In this document: positions 22,433 to 34,697 of the stretch, one piece after another
Position numbering within the stretch: position 1 is the first letter of the stretch
How the letters are laid out: the number at the start of each line of letters is the position of its first letter
NCBI RefSeq assembly: GCF_042477335.2
Contig: NC_091256.1
Span: forward strand, 34,874,001 to 34,938,000
Direction: 5' to 3'
From: Ovis canadensis
Lineage: Eukaryota; Chordata; Mammalia; Artiodactyla; Bovidae
Length of the DNA stretch: 64,000 nucleotides
Position numbers and translations under genes: made by a program
The notes under the pieces: model-generated
The model's database searches: none
What the model saw: only the letters and a program-made list of their open reading frames with translations
Told to the model about the DNA's origin: nothing

Positions 22433-23554
22433 GAGCTGCAGTTTGTTTCTGAAATTTGACACGAAACGATGAATTCCCAAGAACCTTCTTCATATCAGTG
22501 TCTCAAATGGCAATGAGAAGAACTTGGCTCCTTTTGCTTGGCTTTTGCCCAGAGTCTTTCTCCTACTTTTCTTACTTAAGAAGACACCTTTCCATAGACA
22601 TGTACCCATTTGGCCTGTAAAAGGGGAGCTTTCTTTCTCCATCTGTTTCCTCTCTCTTCTTTGGTTCTCTATCCTTTCGGTTGCATTACCATACATTAAG
22701 TGCACAGGAGAGGATGTGCTGAGGACATGCTGATGCTTTGATGTATGGGTAACAGGCCATGTTTGTAGAATGGCAAGGAAAAAATATATGCTGAGGTTCT
22801 TCCTCAACAAATGCTGAGCTGCCCATACTTCCTAGCAGGAAGTTCATACCCATGCTGTGGTTTAAAACTCAGGAAGGACATCTGTGGTGAGAGAGCTTAC
22901 AAAAGCAGATGTTTTTTTTTTCTTTTTAAATTGCTGGGAGACTAAGTTGATTATTTGGGAAAAAAAATAGCATCTATTTATACATGTAGAAATACACAGT
23001 TCTTTTAAAAATTGATCGCTTCATGGCAGTGAATATACACAATGCTCTGCCACTTTGAATAAATAATTGAACTTGACATTTCCTTGGGATCCCGGGTCTC
23101 TTCTCAGGCCCTCTGTTCACCTCCTACCCAGTCAGGGAATAGTCTGGGTGTTGAAAAGCTGAATCATGGGAGGAACGGCAAAAGCCCCATTGTTTAAAAA
23201 AATTTTTTTTTTATGGTGGTGGACATAAAGAAGTCAAAGATGGCGCTAAGTGTCTTCTGTTTCCTCATAAATGTCAGATCAGGGTCCAAATGAGTTATTT
23301 TTAACAACACAAACTGCTGACGTGTCCCCAGAGAATCAGAGTTTTCATCGGAATTCTCAGGAGCGGTGCTGTGGCCAGCAGGATGGAGAGAGGAAAACCT
23401 GATGTCCTTGGCAGTTGAGCGGCCACACCAATTTAGATTCTGGAGGCCCTGGAGCAATTAGCAGGTCAGCATGCCACCTGTGGGCATTAATTGACTGGCC
23501 TGGCTACCTGCTGCTGGGGGTGTGTTTTGTTTGACAAGTGGCAGATGAGAATAC
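22433..23554. other. Unique sequence; repeat-poor around 23.1-23.5 kb
   Basis: T-rich runs at 22911-22921 and about 23203-23213. The stretch 23215-23550 is non-repetitive with balanced composition. No coding evidence: the 106- and 87-codon minus-strand frames lack domains. Confidence 0.4.
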
Positions 23555-23790
23555 AAGGTCAAGTAGCAGTGAAGATGATTACTGGCCTCCCATCTAATGA
23601 GTGTCTACACTATGCCAGCCATTGCACCCTTATTTTGTCTAAGCTTGGTACCAGGATTTAGCAATATTATAGCATTGTATAGCAACACAAGCCCTGTTAA
23701 CTTGCCCATTTTCAGATGAGAAATATAGTCTTGAAAAGTGACTTGTCCAATGTTATATGGCTGAGAAGTAACAGACCTGGGCTGAGTGCA
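23555..23790 (+). mobile_element. MIR SINE, diverged
   Basis: gtgtctacactatgccagcc, then cccattttcagatgagaaat and gacttgtccaatgttatatg, the MIR order. Confidence 0.65.
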
Positions 23791-24114
23791 TTAGTCTGCC
23801 CTTTTTTTGCTCTGCCAAATTGCCACTGTAAATAAGATGAATAGCCTGTACTTTAGGGGCCCCAAATTAATGGAAGTCCTGCTTTCCTTATTCTTCAAAG
23901 TTGGCAGACTTGATGGAGAAAGGCACTTTTATGAGTGTAAGAATATTCACAGACAATAGACAGCATTGCCAAATTGCAGAGTGTAAGGACTAGTACCAGA
24001 AGAAGGGTCACAGAATAACAGGTTTAATAACAACTTCTGCAAACCTAGGATGATATGATCTAGGGGTCTTGGGGACAAAAGGTGATGTGATCACACCCAC
24101 TAGGTTTAAATTAC

Positions 24115-24205
24115 ATGAGGGCAGACACTTAGTCTTATTTACTGCTCTAAATGGTGCCAGAAACAGAGCAGATGTTCAAAAATTATTTATGGAAATGAAT
24201 GAAGT
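24115..24205 (+). mobile_element. L2 3' end fragment
   Basis: cacttagtcttatttactgc, then ggtgccagaaacagagcaga and attatttatggaaatgaatg, resembling the L2 tail. Confidence 0.5.
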
Positions 24206-24544
24206 CTATACAGATATATAAAGAACTCCTGGCTGATTCACCAGTCCTCCCCCCTCCCCATAACATTTCATTTGCATGAGTACCATTTACTAACATGTAC
24301 TGAACTAGTGCTCAGCCTTTCCACATTGGTAATCCATTTTGAAGGACTGGAATATTTGGCTGCACACTTGCAGGGATTAAACCTTTTTAAGGCAAGACCC
24401 AATGAGCTAATAATACCTAATACACAATTACTACTTTAGGACAACAAGAACTCACATCATTTGAATAAGCATACACAGTTTTTGGACAGTTCACATTTTC
24501 ACTATGCAGATATTCTTGGTTACACACTTTTCTAGTGCATCTTA
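24206..24544. other. Unannotated sequence
   Basis: No recognised repeat family and no coding frame. Confidence 0.4.
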
Positions 24545-24905
24545 TCTCCCGTCACAGAAGCTAAAATAGTCAGACACTTGCTTTCTCAGATTCTCTTGCA
24601 GCTAGGGCCTGACCATGTGATTCAATATTGGCAAATGGGATTTCAGGGACATGTGACTTTAGACGAAAAGAGGTTCACGGGAAATTCTTTGCTGACCATT
24701 ATCATATTTACCTTTGAAGACTGGAACTATGGCAGCCATTCTGCATCTATGGGGATAGATGCTTAAAGATTAAGTCAAAGGCTTAGGTTTGAAGATGGAA
24801 TGATGTAATTGAGCTTCTGAACCAATCTCTGAACCACCTTCCTCCAGACTTTTTGTTATGCAAGATAATAAACATTCTTATACCTTATTCATTTTAGTTG
24901 GGTGA
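24545..24905 (+). mobile_element. Ancient LTR-like repeat, family unassigned
   Basis: tctcttgcagctagggcctg with ccatgtgattcaatattggc at one end and ctttttgttatgcaagataa followed by taaacattcttat at the other. This layout is shared by an old mammalian interspersed repeat that I cannot name with certainty. Confidence 0.4.
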
Positions 24906-25148
24906 TGTTATTAGCAGACAAAAGTTTCTCTGAGTACCCTTACTGTTTGGACAGAACTACTTGTGGCCCAGTAGCACTTTCTTATATACTTATGAAATAA
25001 GTTTCCTATGTTTTTTAGTAATAAGTGATTTTTCTTTGGTGCAAGCTTGGCATTACTCCCTGGTCCACACAATTTGTCTTTCCACTCAGCTCAATGATTT
25101 AACCTGGGAACATAGATGTCAGAGTACTTACATGTGTCAAGCATTCTA

Positions 25149-25556
25149 TTTTTTTTTTAATTTAAGTATAGTTGATTTATAATATTGTGTTAATTTCAGG
25201 TATACAGCAAAGTGATTCTGTTGTATACATGTATACATATACATACATGTATATATTATTTTTCAGATTCTTTTTCATTTACATTATTACAAGATATCAA
25301 ATATAGTTTCTTGCACTACACATTAAGTCCTTGTTGTCTTCTATTTTATATATAGTAGTGTGTGTAGGTTAACTCCAAATGCCTAATGCCTTCCATCCCC
25401 TTTCCCCTTTGGTAACTATAAGTTTGTTTTCCATGTTTGCAAATCTCTTTCTGTTTTATAAATAATTTCATTTGTATCATATTTTAGATTCTACATAATA
25501 TCATGTATCCATATTATGTGATACCACATAAAATTTTTCTTTCTCTGTTCGACCTA
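25149..25556 (-). mobile_element. L1 (artiodactyl) 3' end, antisense
   Basis: T-run, then atttaagtatagttgattta, ttcaggtatacagcaaagtg, cttccatcccctttcccctt and ttcatttgtatcatatttta, the reversed order of artiodactyl L1 3' UTR. Confidence 0.85.
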
Positions 25557-26648
25557 CTTCTAAACATTGTTCACAATGTGACGGGGTACCTTTGACGTGC
25601 TTAGGGTCTATCATGGTGTCATGCTGATTGCAAACAAAACTGTGTTGAAATGCCTCTGGGTCTTCTGTTCCATAGATTGTATCTTCCTTGGGGGCTGGAA
25701 GACAAATTACTGATTGTGACTTCCCCACGGGTTAGCCAAGTACATACTGTATAACCTTAATAATGATCAAGATGCACTGAGTGCTTATTTTGTGTTGGGC
25801 ATGGCTTTAATTATTTTCGAGATATTAACTCATATAACTTTAAAATATCCAAAGAGATGGTGACTCTGAATGTGAGCCAGACAGGATGGCTCAGAGCCCA
25901 TTATACTCCACCTCTTACTAATAAAAACTTTCAAATAAATGTTAGTTGAATTGAACAGAATTGAAATGGCTCCTTGACATCATGTTCTCTATGTTGGAGG
26001 CACTCAGTAAATATTTGTTGAGTGCAGTCCAGCTCCTACTCAATTACTCAGGATAAACCAGGGAAGAATCTCTGGAGAAACTGTGCTTTGAGCAAGGCTC
26101 TGAAGAAGACAGCTGCTCATGGGCACACTAGAGCCATTTCCCCTGGGGTCACCTGCTCAGGTTTAGCCCAGGTCCTGACTCAGCAGATGGTATCTGTGCG
26201 GCAGGCTAACGGGAGTGAGTGGCGACTTTAGCCTCATGCCTACTGGAAGAGGATCTCTTTGGCAAATCTAAATTCTGTGCTGGCAGACTGAGCAGAAGGC
26301 TGGAATAACTAGATGCTTCTCCCTGGTGCTTAGGGTTGGGATTTTACTCTCTTCTTTTCTCCCCATGCCTGAAAGTGGTTGGGGGAGGGGACTAGAGAGG
26401 TTCTCTCTTAGGGCACTCCACTCATCAACAAGGAAGGTGGCAGGCTTGTGTGTTCAAGATAGAGCAATGCGAGGGCGCAACTAAGAATGGGGAAGCTGGT
26501 AGTTCATCATACATATAATTACATTTATGAAATTATGTATATAGATGCTGTCTTTTAGGAGTTTACAACATGTGGTATATGATGATATGAGGAGGATATG
26601 TATTTTAAAAAATGCCAACACCTGCAGGAAATATACACAGATACATAG
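25557..26648. other. Mostly unique, with old repeat scraps
   Basis: A possible MIR piece at 25755-25855 (actgagtgcttattttgtgt) and an L2 tail at 25970-26022 (gcactcagtaaatatttgtt). No gene seen. Confidence 0.45.
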
Positions 26649-26920
26649 CTGGCGCTAGTGGTAAAGAATCCACCTGCCAGTGCAGGAGACGCAAGAGACA
26701 TGGGTTCAGTCCCTGGGTCAGGAAGATTCCCCTGGAGAAGGAAACGGCAACCCACTACAGTATTCTTGCCTGGAGAATCCCATGGACAGAGGAGCCTGGT
26801 GGGCTCCATGGAGTTGCAGAGTCGGACATGACTGAGCACATACACACATGGGAGATATATATATATGTGTGTGTGTGTGTATGTGTATATATATTTATGT
26901 GCATGTATATGTATATATGG
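26649..26920 (+). mobile_element. Bov-tA SINE with TA/TG microsatellite tail
   Basis: Head (ggcgctagtggtaaagaatc) and body to ggacatgactgagcacatac at about 26846, followed by an interrupted tatg/tg tract (26857-26920). A 204-codon minus-strand frame here is an artefact of these repeats. Confidence 0.9.
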
Positions 26921-28025
26921 TTGAGGAGGAGGATTTGTGAGAAGAGGAGGTGAAGGTCCACAGTTGAAGAAACTTTGAGCTGGAGAAGACCTATGGTCTC
27001 TATGACGATAGGATTTATTTCTGCCTACTCCTCTTGCCCATGCCTGACTTGTAGAGGTAGTCTTGTTAAATCTCATTTTTGTCCTTGGAGGGTGGGAGTT
27101 TACCAGCACAGGCCTACAGCCTGCCCCTTCCATGGTGTGAGCGTGGGCATGAGTAAGCCCCCAAGGCATCCTCTCATTCCCTCTCCAGGTATCATGACCT
27201 CCTTACCCACAAACAGCTGTGATATGCTTTCTGTTTTATATGTTGCTGAAATGATTTAAAGGCGCAGAAATATGTGACTGGATTTAGCTGTGGGCAATAC
27301 TATCTGAGCTCGTAAGTGATTGTACTCATAGCATTTGAGTGGATGGAGCTGTTTTCCCAGGACCTGTAGGACGTTTCTATTTCCAGCACTCAGCCCAGTG
27401 CCCCTGCTCACGGGGACTGCATGAGCTCAGGTGATTCCAGGTGCGACCAGCAGCCCTACTTGTGGCCTTCCCTGCAGGGTAATTGTTTCCCTGCCATGTG
27501 ACCACAGCCTCTCACTGTCTAGAGCTGATAACAGGACCATAAATCTCCCTTCAGTCTGCAACTTGACGCCCAAAACCTCAGCCCAGACTTGATGTGGAAA
27601 AACCAGATAAGACATCTTGATGGGCTGTTTTCAAGCTGTCCCAGGAGGTACAGGGGAATCTTGGTAGCTTACAGGCAGGGATGGCATTCCTCCAGGCACT
27701 GTCTACCCTGCCAAGCAAATTCCCGTGAGAGAGATGAATGGCGTTACCTACTGATAGCATCTACCTGGTGGTTCTGCATTGGCTTTCTGAACTTGTCAGC
27801 AGTTCTGACGATGCTGCTCCTTGAAATAACAGAATAGGATTTGGCAGAATCGGAGGAGAATATGTTTGGGATTGTGCTGGCCCTGAAGAGAGCAGGGGAA
27901 TTAATGGGCTACTACCTATGAGATGGAGTCCAAATGTCTTGAATGATTTAGCTTTCAAGACTCCCCACAATCTGGTCCTTTCCTTCCACATTCAGAGGAA
28001 TAATTTCTGGCACTGAGTACATGGG
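26921..28025. other. Repeat-poor sequence
   Basis: No recognised transposon. The interval includes a ccagataagac GATA-type motif at about 27603. No domain in frames up to 94 codons. Confidence 0.4.
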
Positions 28026-28222
28026 TGCTCAGCCGTGTCCTACTCTTTGTGGCCCTATGGGACTGTAGCCCACCAGGCTCCTCTATCCATGGGATTCTCC
28101 AGGCAAGAATATACTGGAGTGGGTTACCATTTCCTCTTTCAGGGGGTCTTCCTGACCCAGGAATTAAACCCACCTCCTGCTTTGGCAGGCAGATTCTTTA
28201 CCATTGAGTCACCTGGAAAGCT
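28026..28222 (-). mobile_element. Bov-tA-type SINE, antisense
   Basis: gtgctcagccgtgtcctact to the reversed head ttctttaccattgagtcacc, ending tggaaagct. Confidence 0.9.
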
Positions 28223-28394
28223 CTGGTAGTGAGAGTTCTCCATAAATAATGTTTGCTGCCTCTGATGACTGAGTGGTTCAGGTAGAGGTTAGTTGGTCAC
28301 TTTTCAGGATATCATTAGGAATTAATGAATAAGAAGGGGTTGTTGCAGTTGGCAACTTGTTTTTTTCTCTTCTACTAATGAGTTTAATTTTTGG

Positions 28395-28710
28395 TTAAAA
28401 AATTTTAGTTTGTATTGGAGCATAGTTGATTACAGTGTTGTGATAGTTTCAGGTGTACAATAGATGATTCATTTATACATATACATGTATCTATTCTTTT
28501 TTCAAATTCTTTTTCCTTTTAGGTTATTACAGAATACTGAGCAGAGTTCTCTGAGCTATACAGTAGCCCCTGTTGGTTATTTATATATATATTTATATAT
28601 ATAAAAAATATGTTTGTTGGCTATTTTGTATATAGAAATGTACATGTCAATCCCAAATTCCTGATCTATCCCTCCCCCTCACTCTTTCCCCCTGGTAACC
28701 ATAGCACTTG
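28395..28710 (-). mobile_element. L1 3' end, antisense
   Basis: tgtattggagcatagttgat, gatagtttcaggtgtacaat and an AT microsatellite (28579-28602), then ccctggtaaccatagca, as in artiodactyl L1 tails. Confidence 0.85.
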
Positions 28711-29964
28711 ACAACTTGTAAGAGGTATTTCCATAATGAGATTTTATGGCTTAATCTTATAGCTGTATAAGTTTTTAGGTGTAAGTAAGTGTCTCTCTAC
28801 TGGAGTGCAGTAAATAAATTAAGTCTTAATGCATAATGCAAGCTTTGTATGTAACAACTTAACATCTTTCCTATGTATCTAGAATGGTACTAGTTATGTA
28901 TTATCCTTGAGAGAGAAAACAAGAGTCATTCAAAACCTTTTCTGAGTTCTGTGTTTTAGAGGAGGAAGCCTGGTTGAGAATGTCGTGACTTTAAGGGAAA
29001 AGGCAAAGTTTAATCTAAATGAAGGAATTGTTACCAAAGATAGATTGCTTACAGAAGCCCAGGTACATGGGATGGCTGGAGAGAAAGGGAGAGGATAAAA
29101 CTATTTTTAGGCTGTAGATCGTCTCATTCACTAAAACACAAACACATGTATGCATAGTTGTATAGCATGGTAGCATTTGGTGATCTTGTTCATTGACCAT
29201 GTCCAGCCAATAAGATGGCCTCCCTGTGAGCTTGATAACTGATGAAGCCGGTAATATAAAGATGTCCAGGCAAAGTTCAGTAAACTGACTCCAGGTCGTG
29301 CCATCTTCTCATGTTAATACTACTTATTCCCCACTAGTGGTCCAGCTCATCATGACAAATGGTACAAGGACCTTCAGAGAGGGAAGCCTATGGTGGGCCT
29401 CCCAGAAGGGCTACACCTTGAAGTCATTTTGATGTCTTCATCTCAATTAGGTTAAGCCCACAAAAAACAGTGTCAAAGGGGAGCACAGCCAGAATGTGCT
29501 GGGAGATCATGATAAACACTCCTGATGCTTTGCAGCTGGCCCATCATCTGTGCATTTCACAATAAAATTTTATGATACATCCAGACACCCAGCTGCTTGT
29601 GTTCATGGGGACAACGTTTCCTCTGCTACACCATTCAGATCTGCCCCGCCTGGGACTCATTTCCCTTTTCCTCCAACTTCTTTCAATGACAATGAAACTC
29701 CATTATCACACAGCTCCTGGGACAGCATTTGAGGAATGTCAGATCCAGAAAAATGTTCTTTAAAGGCAACTTCGTTTTATTGGACATGGAGAAACGATTC
29801 CATGGTGCCTAGTAAGCCATAGGGCTATTTTGAGCTCTGGGAAGCATTTTAGAAAAGGACCATGCATCCCTGTGTTAATTACAAAACCCTAACCCACTTC
29901 AAGTGGGCAGGGCCCCCTAATTTCTGGTGTAGTATAGCATCATGCTTAAGAGAGTGAGAAAAAT
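28711..29964. other. Unique sequence
   Basis: No recognised repeats over 1.2 kb. The 29400-29800 part is non-repetitive, with frames of about 60 codons only. Confidence 0.4.
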
Positions 29965-30308
29965 GGTCCAGATGAACCTATTAACGGGCAGGAATAGAGA
30001 CGCAGACAGAATGGACATGCGAACCCAGAGGGGAAAGGGGAGGGTGGGATGAATTGGGAAAGTATCATTTACAGGTATTCACTACCATGTGTAAAATAGA
30101 GAGCTAGTGGAAGCCTGCTGTGTAGCAAGGTAGCTCAGCTAGGTGCTTGCTGATGACCTAGTAGAGGGTGGGAGGGAGGCTCTTGAGGGAGGTGTTTTAT
30201 ATATATATATATATATATACATACATACATACACATGGTTGATTCACATTGTTGTACAGCAGAAACTAACAACACTGTAAAGTAATTATATTCCAATAAA
30301 AAAAAAAA
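29965..30308 (+). mobile_element. L1 3' end, sense, with poly-A
   Basis: gaatagagacgcagacagaa, gggatgaattgggaaagtat, a (ta)n(cata)n tract at 30197-30236, then ttgtacagcagaaactaaca and a poly-A at 30299-30308. Confidence 0.85.
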
Positions 30309-30311
30309 GAA

Positions 30312-30512
30312 AGTGGGCTTGGATATAAGACAGACCTGTCTTTCCATCTCAGCTCACTACTTATTCTGAACCTGGTTTCCTCACTTGTAGAATGAAAAAA
30401 CCTATACACACCTGCACAGTCATGATAATGGACTGAGAAGCCGCATGGAAAGTGCTTAGCACTGTGATTGGCACATGTGAATACTTGGTAGAGTGTGGCT
30501 GCTGTCATTATG
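30312..30512 (-). mobile_element. MIR SINE, antisense
   Basis: acctggtttcctcacttgta, gtgcttagcactgtgattgg and ctgctgtcattat in reversed MIR order. Confidence 0.65.
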
Positions 30513-30969
30513 TATCTGGTGATTAGGCTGCTTTCTAGGAATTACATCCTATAGGTTATCTGGTTCAACTTTCCACCTGATACATAGCCTCCCTTCCCAG
30601 CAAAGAATTCTCCAAGTGAAAGATTTGTATTTTTACACTGAGAGCATTCACAATGACTTTAATAAAGCCATGCCTTTTTGCCCACAGACAGGGACAATCC
30701 TGTCCCAGATCATTGCACCAGTTCTAAGGGTTACTGTTTTCTGGTAGTTTCATCTAAAGCCTTCCTGCCCTTGCAGAGGTTGAACCACTAGAGCTTTTCT
30801 TTCCCTCTCTTTAAATTTAATTTTTAATTTTGCAAGGTATTTGCATGCACATTTTCTCTTTGCAAAAATTGAAATATTACACACAAGACTACAATTTCTC
30901 TTGACCAATACCTCAGCTCTCTCATTCCGCTCTCTTCTTCTTTGCCCTCAACTCCAAGATCACCACTGT
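30513..30969. other. Unannotated sequence
   Basis: No gene and no family I can name. Confidence 0.4.
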
Positions 30970-31130
30970 GGTTATATAATAGTCCTTCACCAATGGCAAA
31001 AAGGAAATTCTTGAAACCCCAATGGTGTGAAAACTGAGGAATTTAAAATCTTATGTAAAAAATAGTGTTGAGAGAGATTCCAAAAGAACCTAAAAAAACC
31101 TTTCCTGTGTCTATTAGCTATGTGCATGCG

Positions 31131-31305
31131 TGCTCAGTTGTGTCTGACTCCTTGTGACCCCAGGGACTATAGCCGCCAGGCTCTTCTGTCCTTGGGATTC
31201 TCCAGGCAAGGATACTGGAGTGGGTTGCCATTTCCTTCTTCAAGGGATCTTCCTGACTCAGGGATAGAACCTGCATCTCTTATGTCTCTTGCATTGGCAG
31301 GTGGG
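31131..31305 (-). mobile_element. Bov-tA-type SINE in arm A, head partly deleted
   Basis: Body from tgctcagttgtgtctgactc to ttgcattggcaggtggg. It shares the odd cattggcag variant and both flanks with the SINE at 37502-37722, so it looks like the same insertion. Arm A lacks about 35 bp of the head. Confidence 0.8.
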
Positions 31306-31474
31306 TATACTCCTATATAAAAAAATAGAAAGAAAAGAACTATTCCTAAATACTTTCATATTTTAACAAAACACAAAACAGCCGAGTAAATACACAATTT
31401 AATTTTTTTAATCTTTCAAAATATGCTTTAGTACAGCAAAATTAAATATTTACCATCCCTTTCTCACTAGACCA

Positions 31475-31685
31475 CAGTTTCTCAGCCTCTCCAATATAAG
31501 TGTTTGGGGCCAAAGAATTCTGACTTGTATGGAGTTGTCCTGTGCAATGGAGGTGTTTAGCAACATCCCTGGCCTCTGCCCACTAGATGCCAATAATGCT
31601 CGTCACAGTCGTGACAACCAAAATGTCTCCAGACGTCTCCAAACGTCCCCAAGGCAGAAGTTGCCCCTGATTGAGATCCACTGTG
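31475..31685 (-). mobile_element. MER5A (hAT-Charlie) DNA transposon, antisense
   Basis: cagtttctcagcctctccaa to gcccctgattgagatccact, with the conserved core ctctgcccactagatgccaa. Non-autonomous, no transposase. Its counterpart is at 35027-35256. Confidence 0.85.
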
Positions 31686-31914
31686 CCAGATGCTTTTCTC
31701 GATAATTCTTTCCCAGTATTTCGGTGGGTTGCTATAGGTTCATTTTGCTTTGCCTTGGATAATTCACACAGCAAGAGGCACTAATTCTGCATCAAGTCCT
31801 TCGCCCCAAAGCCCCATGTCTTTCTGACTTTATGGTTCCATGTTTTACTGCCAGCCTCTTTGCACTAGAAGGAACCTAGTAACCCTGGAGCTTGAGACAG
31901 AAAGCTTTCCTACT

Positions 31915-32113
31915 AATCCTTGGCTCAGATGGTAAAGAATCTGCCTGTGATGCTGGAGACCTGAGTTCAATCCCTGGGTTGGGAAGATCTCCCAGAGAAG
32001 GAAATGACAACCCACTCCAGTATTCTTGCCTGATGAATCCCCATGGACAGGGGAGCCTGGGGGACTACAGTCCATGGGGTTGCAAAGAGTTGGACACAAC
32101 TGAATGACTAAGC
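31915..32113 (+). mobile_element. Bov-tA SINE
   Basis: ttggctcagatggtaaagaa head, then body ending agttggacacaactgaatga. It lies in the spacer between the inverted arms. Confidence 0.9.
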
Positions 32114-33763
32114 TCTTACTGAAATAGTCTGTTCTCTGCTGAGATGTCTTTAAGCCCCTTCCATCTCACACACACACACACACATACAACACCCACAGGC
32201 TCAGGTTTATAAAGACTTTTCCCTGCACAGAGTACCTTCATGGCAAAGGCTCCTCCTAAGCCTGCATTTGCATCTGACATGATTGCTCTTTTCTGTCCCC
32301 CAAATCAACTCTCCTGAATTTTTCTAATTATTCCCAGTTCAAGTGACTCACAATTCTGAGCTTTTTACAATTTTGGTAAGACCTGCAAAAACCAGCCTAG
32401 ACACATTATTGAATAGAACACTGGGGAAAAAAAACTAGTGTAAGTGGAGAGTTGACCCCATATTCTACATTGAATCCAAATTTATAGCTGCCAAAGGGCC
32501 TGACTGTCCACACTGTCCCCATGGACTCAGGGACTTTCCTGGGCAGCGTTCTCCTTTGATTGCCCTGTGCGGTGCAGGGTCATTTTGGGTATTGGCAGGA
32601 GAATCCTTGGGACACTCGTTCTGACCTAGGAAGTGTTATAGCTCTTTCAGCAGAACTTTTATCTCTAGCAATGGTGTAATAAATTTCACCATTTCCTATA
32701 CCATGTAATGGTATAGGAAATTTCCCTTCAGTGTCCACTCTGGGGCACCGCTGGATATTACCCCAGCCAGAAATGCCCTTTGGGTCTTTTCATGTCCCCA
32801 AGAGCCCTGAGAGCCGCCAAACCACCTTTGCAACATCTTCTCTAGACTCTGATATAGTGTCACTGACTATCTTGCTGGGAGAAGGATTGAATCTCCTCCT
32901 AACCCAGCTGCCTTCCTCTCCAAGGCTCAGTGGCCCCCATTGAGACTTACAAGGAATCAACCCCAATAAATTCTCAGAAACACTGAATAGAAATATTCAA
33001 ATTACTGAGGCTCTCAGGCACAGGAAACACTGCCCTCCTGCATCCCAGGAGAAAAACCTCTCTTATTCACAGAACCCAGATGATTGCACTGCATCAACCT
33101 CACACCACCATGCCCTTTCCTCCCCATCAGAAAATAAGTTCTATGAGAGCTGGAGTGTCTGTTATTCACCTTTGATTTCCCAGTACAGATGCCAGTGCCT
33201 GGAACAGAATAAGTTCTCGGTAAGTACTTAATGAGTAGAATCATAGTCTCAAGAGTATCTGAATTTTACAGTTCCTGAATTGCTGCCAGGAGAACCAGGC
33301 AGAGGAAAATGAGAGCTCTGAATACTTACTCCAGACAGAAGACTTAACCTAACTGGTTTCCCATCCTGGATAAAGCTGACAGATGTTTCTGTAATTCTAC
33401 ATTTATTTTCCAGTCCTATTTTTGTTTTGGCCAACCACAGATCAATGAAAGGCAAGAAGACTGGCTTCCCTCCACACTTTCCTTCAAGATATCTCAGAGC
33501 TCCAAGGCAATCTTGGAGCCCAGAGTAGTCCCAACTTTCCTTGGTATTCCAGGTCGCACGTTCACCCCACCTTTACCTGCCAAGTCGCCAAAATTTAATT
33601 GCAAAGTGTGAAGGTGCTGTGGGCTCAGACAGGCTGGAACTGAGGAACGATTTTGCTTACTATATCCTTAACCTCGTCACAGTCAGCCAAAAACACCTTC
33701 AGTTGTCAACTAGTACACTGACAATAGGCAGTAGGTTGAAAGATTTCAAGGGACTTTCCTAAG
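32114..33763. other. Mostly unique spacer
   Basis: A (CA)n run (32168-32183), a perfect hairpin (32691-32721) and an L2-like piece (33130-33240, gccagtgcctggaacagaat). No gene evidence; frames are 60-76 codons. Confidence 0.45.
32691..32721. repeat. Perfect 13-bp inverted repeat, 5-nt loop
   Basis: atttcctatacca (32691-32703), tgtaa loop, tggtataggaaat (32709-32721). All 13 positions pair. Confidence 0.9.
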
Positions 33764-33980
33764 ATTGAGTGAAAGTGTTAGTCGCTTAGTTGTGTCCAAC
33801 TCTTTGCGACTCCATGGACTGTTGCCCACCAGGCTCCTCTGTCCATGGAATTCTCCAGGCAAGAATACTGGAGTGGGTTGCCATTCCCTTCTCCAGGGAA
33901 TCTTCCTGACCCAGGTAGCAAACCTGGGTCTCCCGCACTGCAGGGAGATTCTTTATCGTCTGAGCCATCAGGGAAACCCA
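33764..33980 (-). mobile_element. Bov-tA SINE, antisense
   Basis: gattgagtgaaagtgttagt tail, body gaatactggagtgggttgcc, reversed head ctgagccatcagggaaaccc. Confidence 0.92.
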
Positions 33981-34019
33981 TTACTGAGTTCACACTGGCT
34001 ATAAATTCAACATGGCTCA

Positions 34020-34339
34020 ACTCAAGAACTCCTTTTCAATCTGTTTCCTTTCAAATATGGACAACAGAAATATTTGGGCATTCTAATACTGTCAATGGAA
34101 GTAAAATTGTAGAGCAACTTTGGAAAAGAATTAGGTGGTGCCCATTAGAGTTTCAAGTGATCTTACTCTGTAACTTAGTATTCTGCTTCTCCCTTGGAAA
34201 ACACATGTATGGCTAAGGTAATAATAAAGGAATAAAACATGTACAAGGGATGTTCCCTGCAGTGTTGTTTACAGTGTTGAAAAACGGGCAACAAACAAAA
34301 CACCCATCAACAGGGAGGACAGAATAAACTAACATATTG
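34020..34339 (+). mobile_element. Old L1 ORF2-end fragment
   Basis: ggatgttccctgcagtgttg, then aacaaaacacccatcaacag and ggaggacagaataaac recall the end of L1 ORF2. Diverged. Confidence 0.5.
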
Positions 34340-34523
34340 TTGTTGTTTAGTTGCTAAGTCTTTTCTGACTCTTTGAGACTCCATGGACGGTAGCCCACCA
34401 GGATCCTCTGTCCGTGGGATTTTTCCAGGCAAGAATACTAGAGTGGGTTGCCATTTCCTTCTCCAGGGGATCTTCCTGACCCAGGGATTGAATCTGCATC
34501 TCCTTCGTTGCAGGCGGATTTTA
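34340..34523 (-). mobile_element. BOV SINE, antisense
   Basis: ttgttgttgtttagttgcta start, typical BovA body, ending at the reversed head remnant gttgcaggcggatttta. Confidence 0.9.
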
Positions 34524-34569
34524 ATGACTGTAATTAGAGAGTTAGGATTCCAAAGAAAACAAGGTTTTG

Positions 34570-34697
34570 TCCTTGTTGTTTAGTCATGAAGCCGTGTTCG
34601 GCTCTTTGTGATCCCATGGATTATAGCCCTCCAGGCTCCTCTGTTCATGGGATTTTTCCAGGCAAGAATACTGGAGTGGGCTGCCGTTTCCTTCTTA
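34570..34697 (-). mobile_element. BovA monomer SINE, antisense
   Basis: ccttgttgtttagtcatgaa to gggctgccgtttccttctta. A second, separate, headless copy just after the first. Confidence 0.88.

Larger units (their letters stand above)
30970..31835 (+). repeat. Inverted segment pair, arm A (~0.87 kb)
   Basis: Reverse-complement match to 34880-37880 once the BovB in that arm is removed. It runs through unique flank, a SINE, more unique flank, a MER5A and more flank, in collinear order. Example: acagcaaaattaaatatt (31433-31450) reads reversed at 35269-35286. By eye identity is about 80-90%; the far ends fade gradually. Confidence 0.8.

Noticed and set aside
25501..25728. 75-codon minus-strand frame with several Cys/His
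   Set aside because: No regular zinc-finger spacing and it overlaps an L1 end.
26555..27169. 204-codon minus-strand frame
   Set aside because: Runs through a Bov-tA SINE and a TA/TG microsatellite (YTHTHIYIYL-like residues); a repeat artefact.
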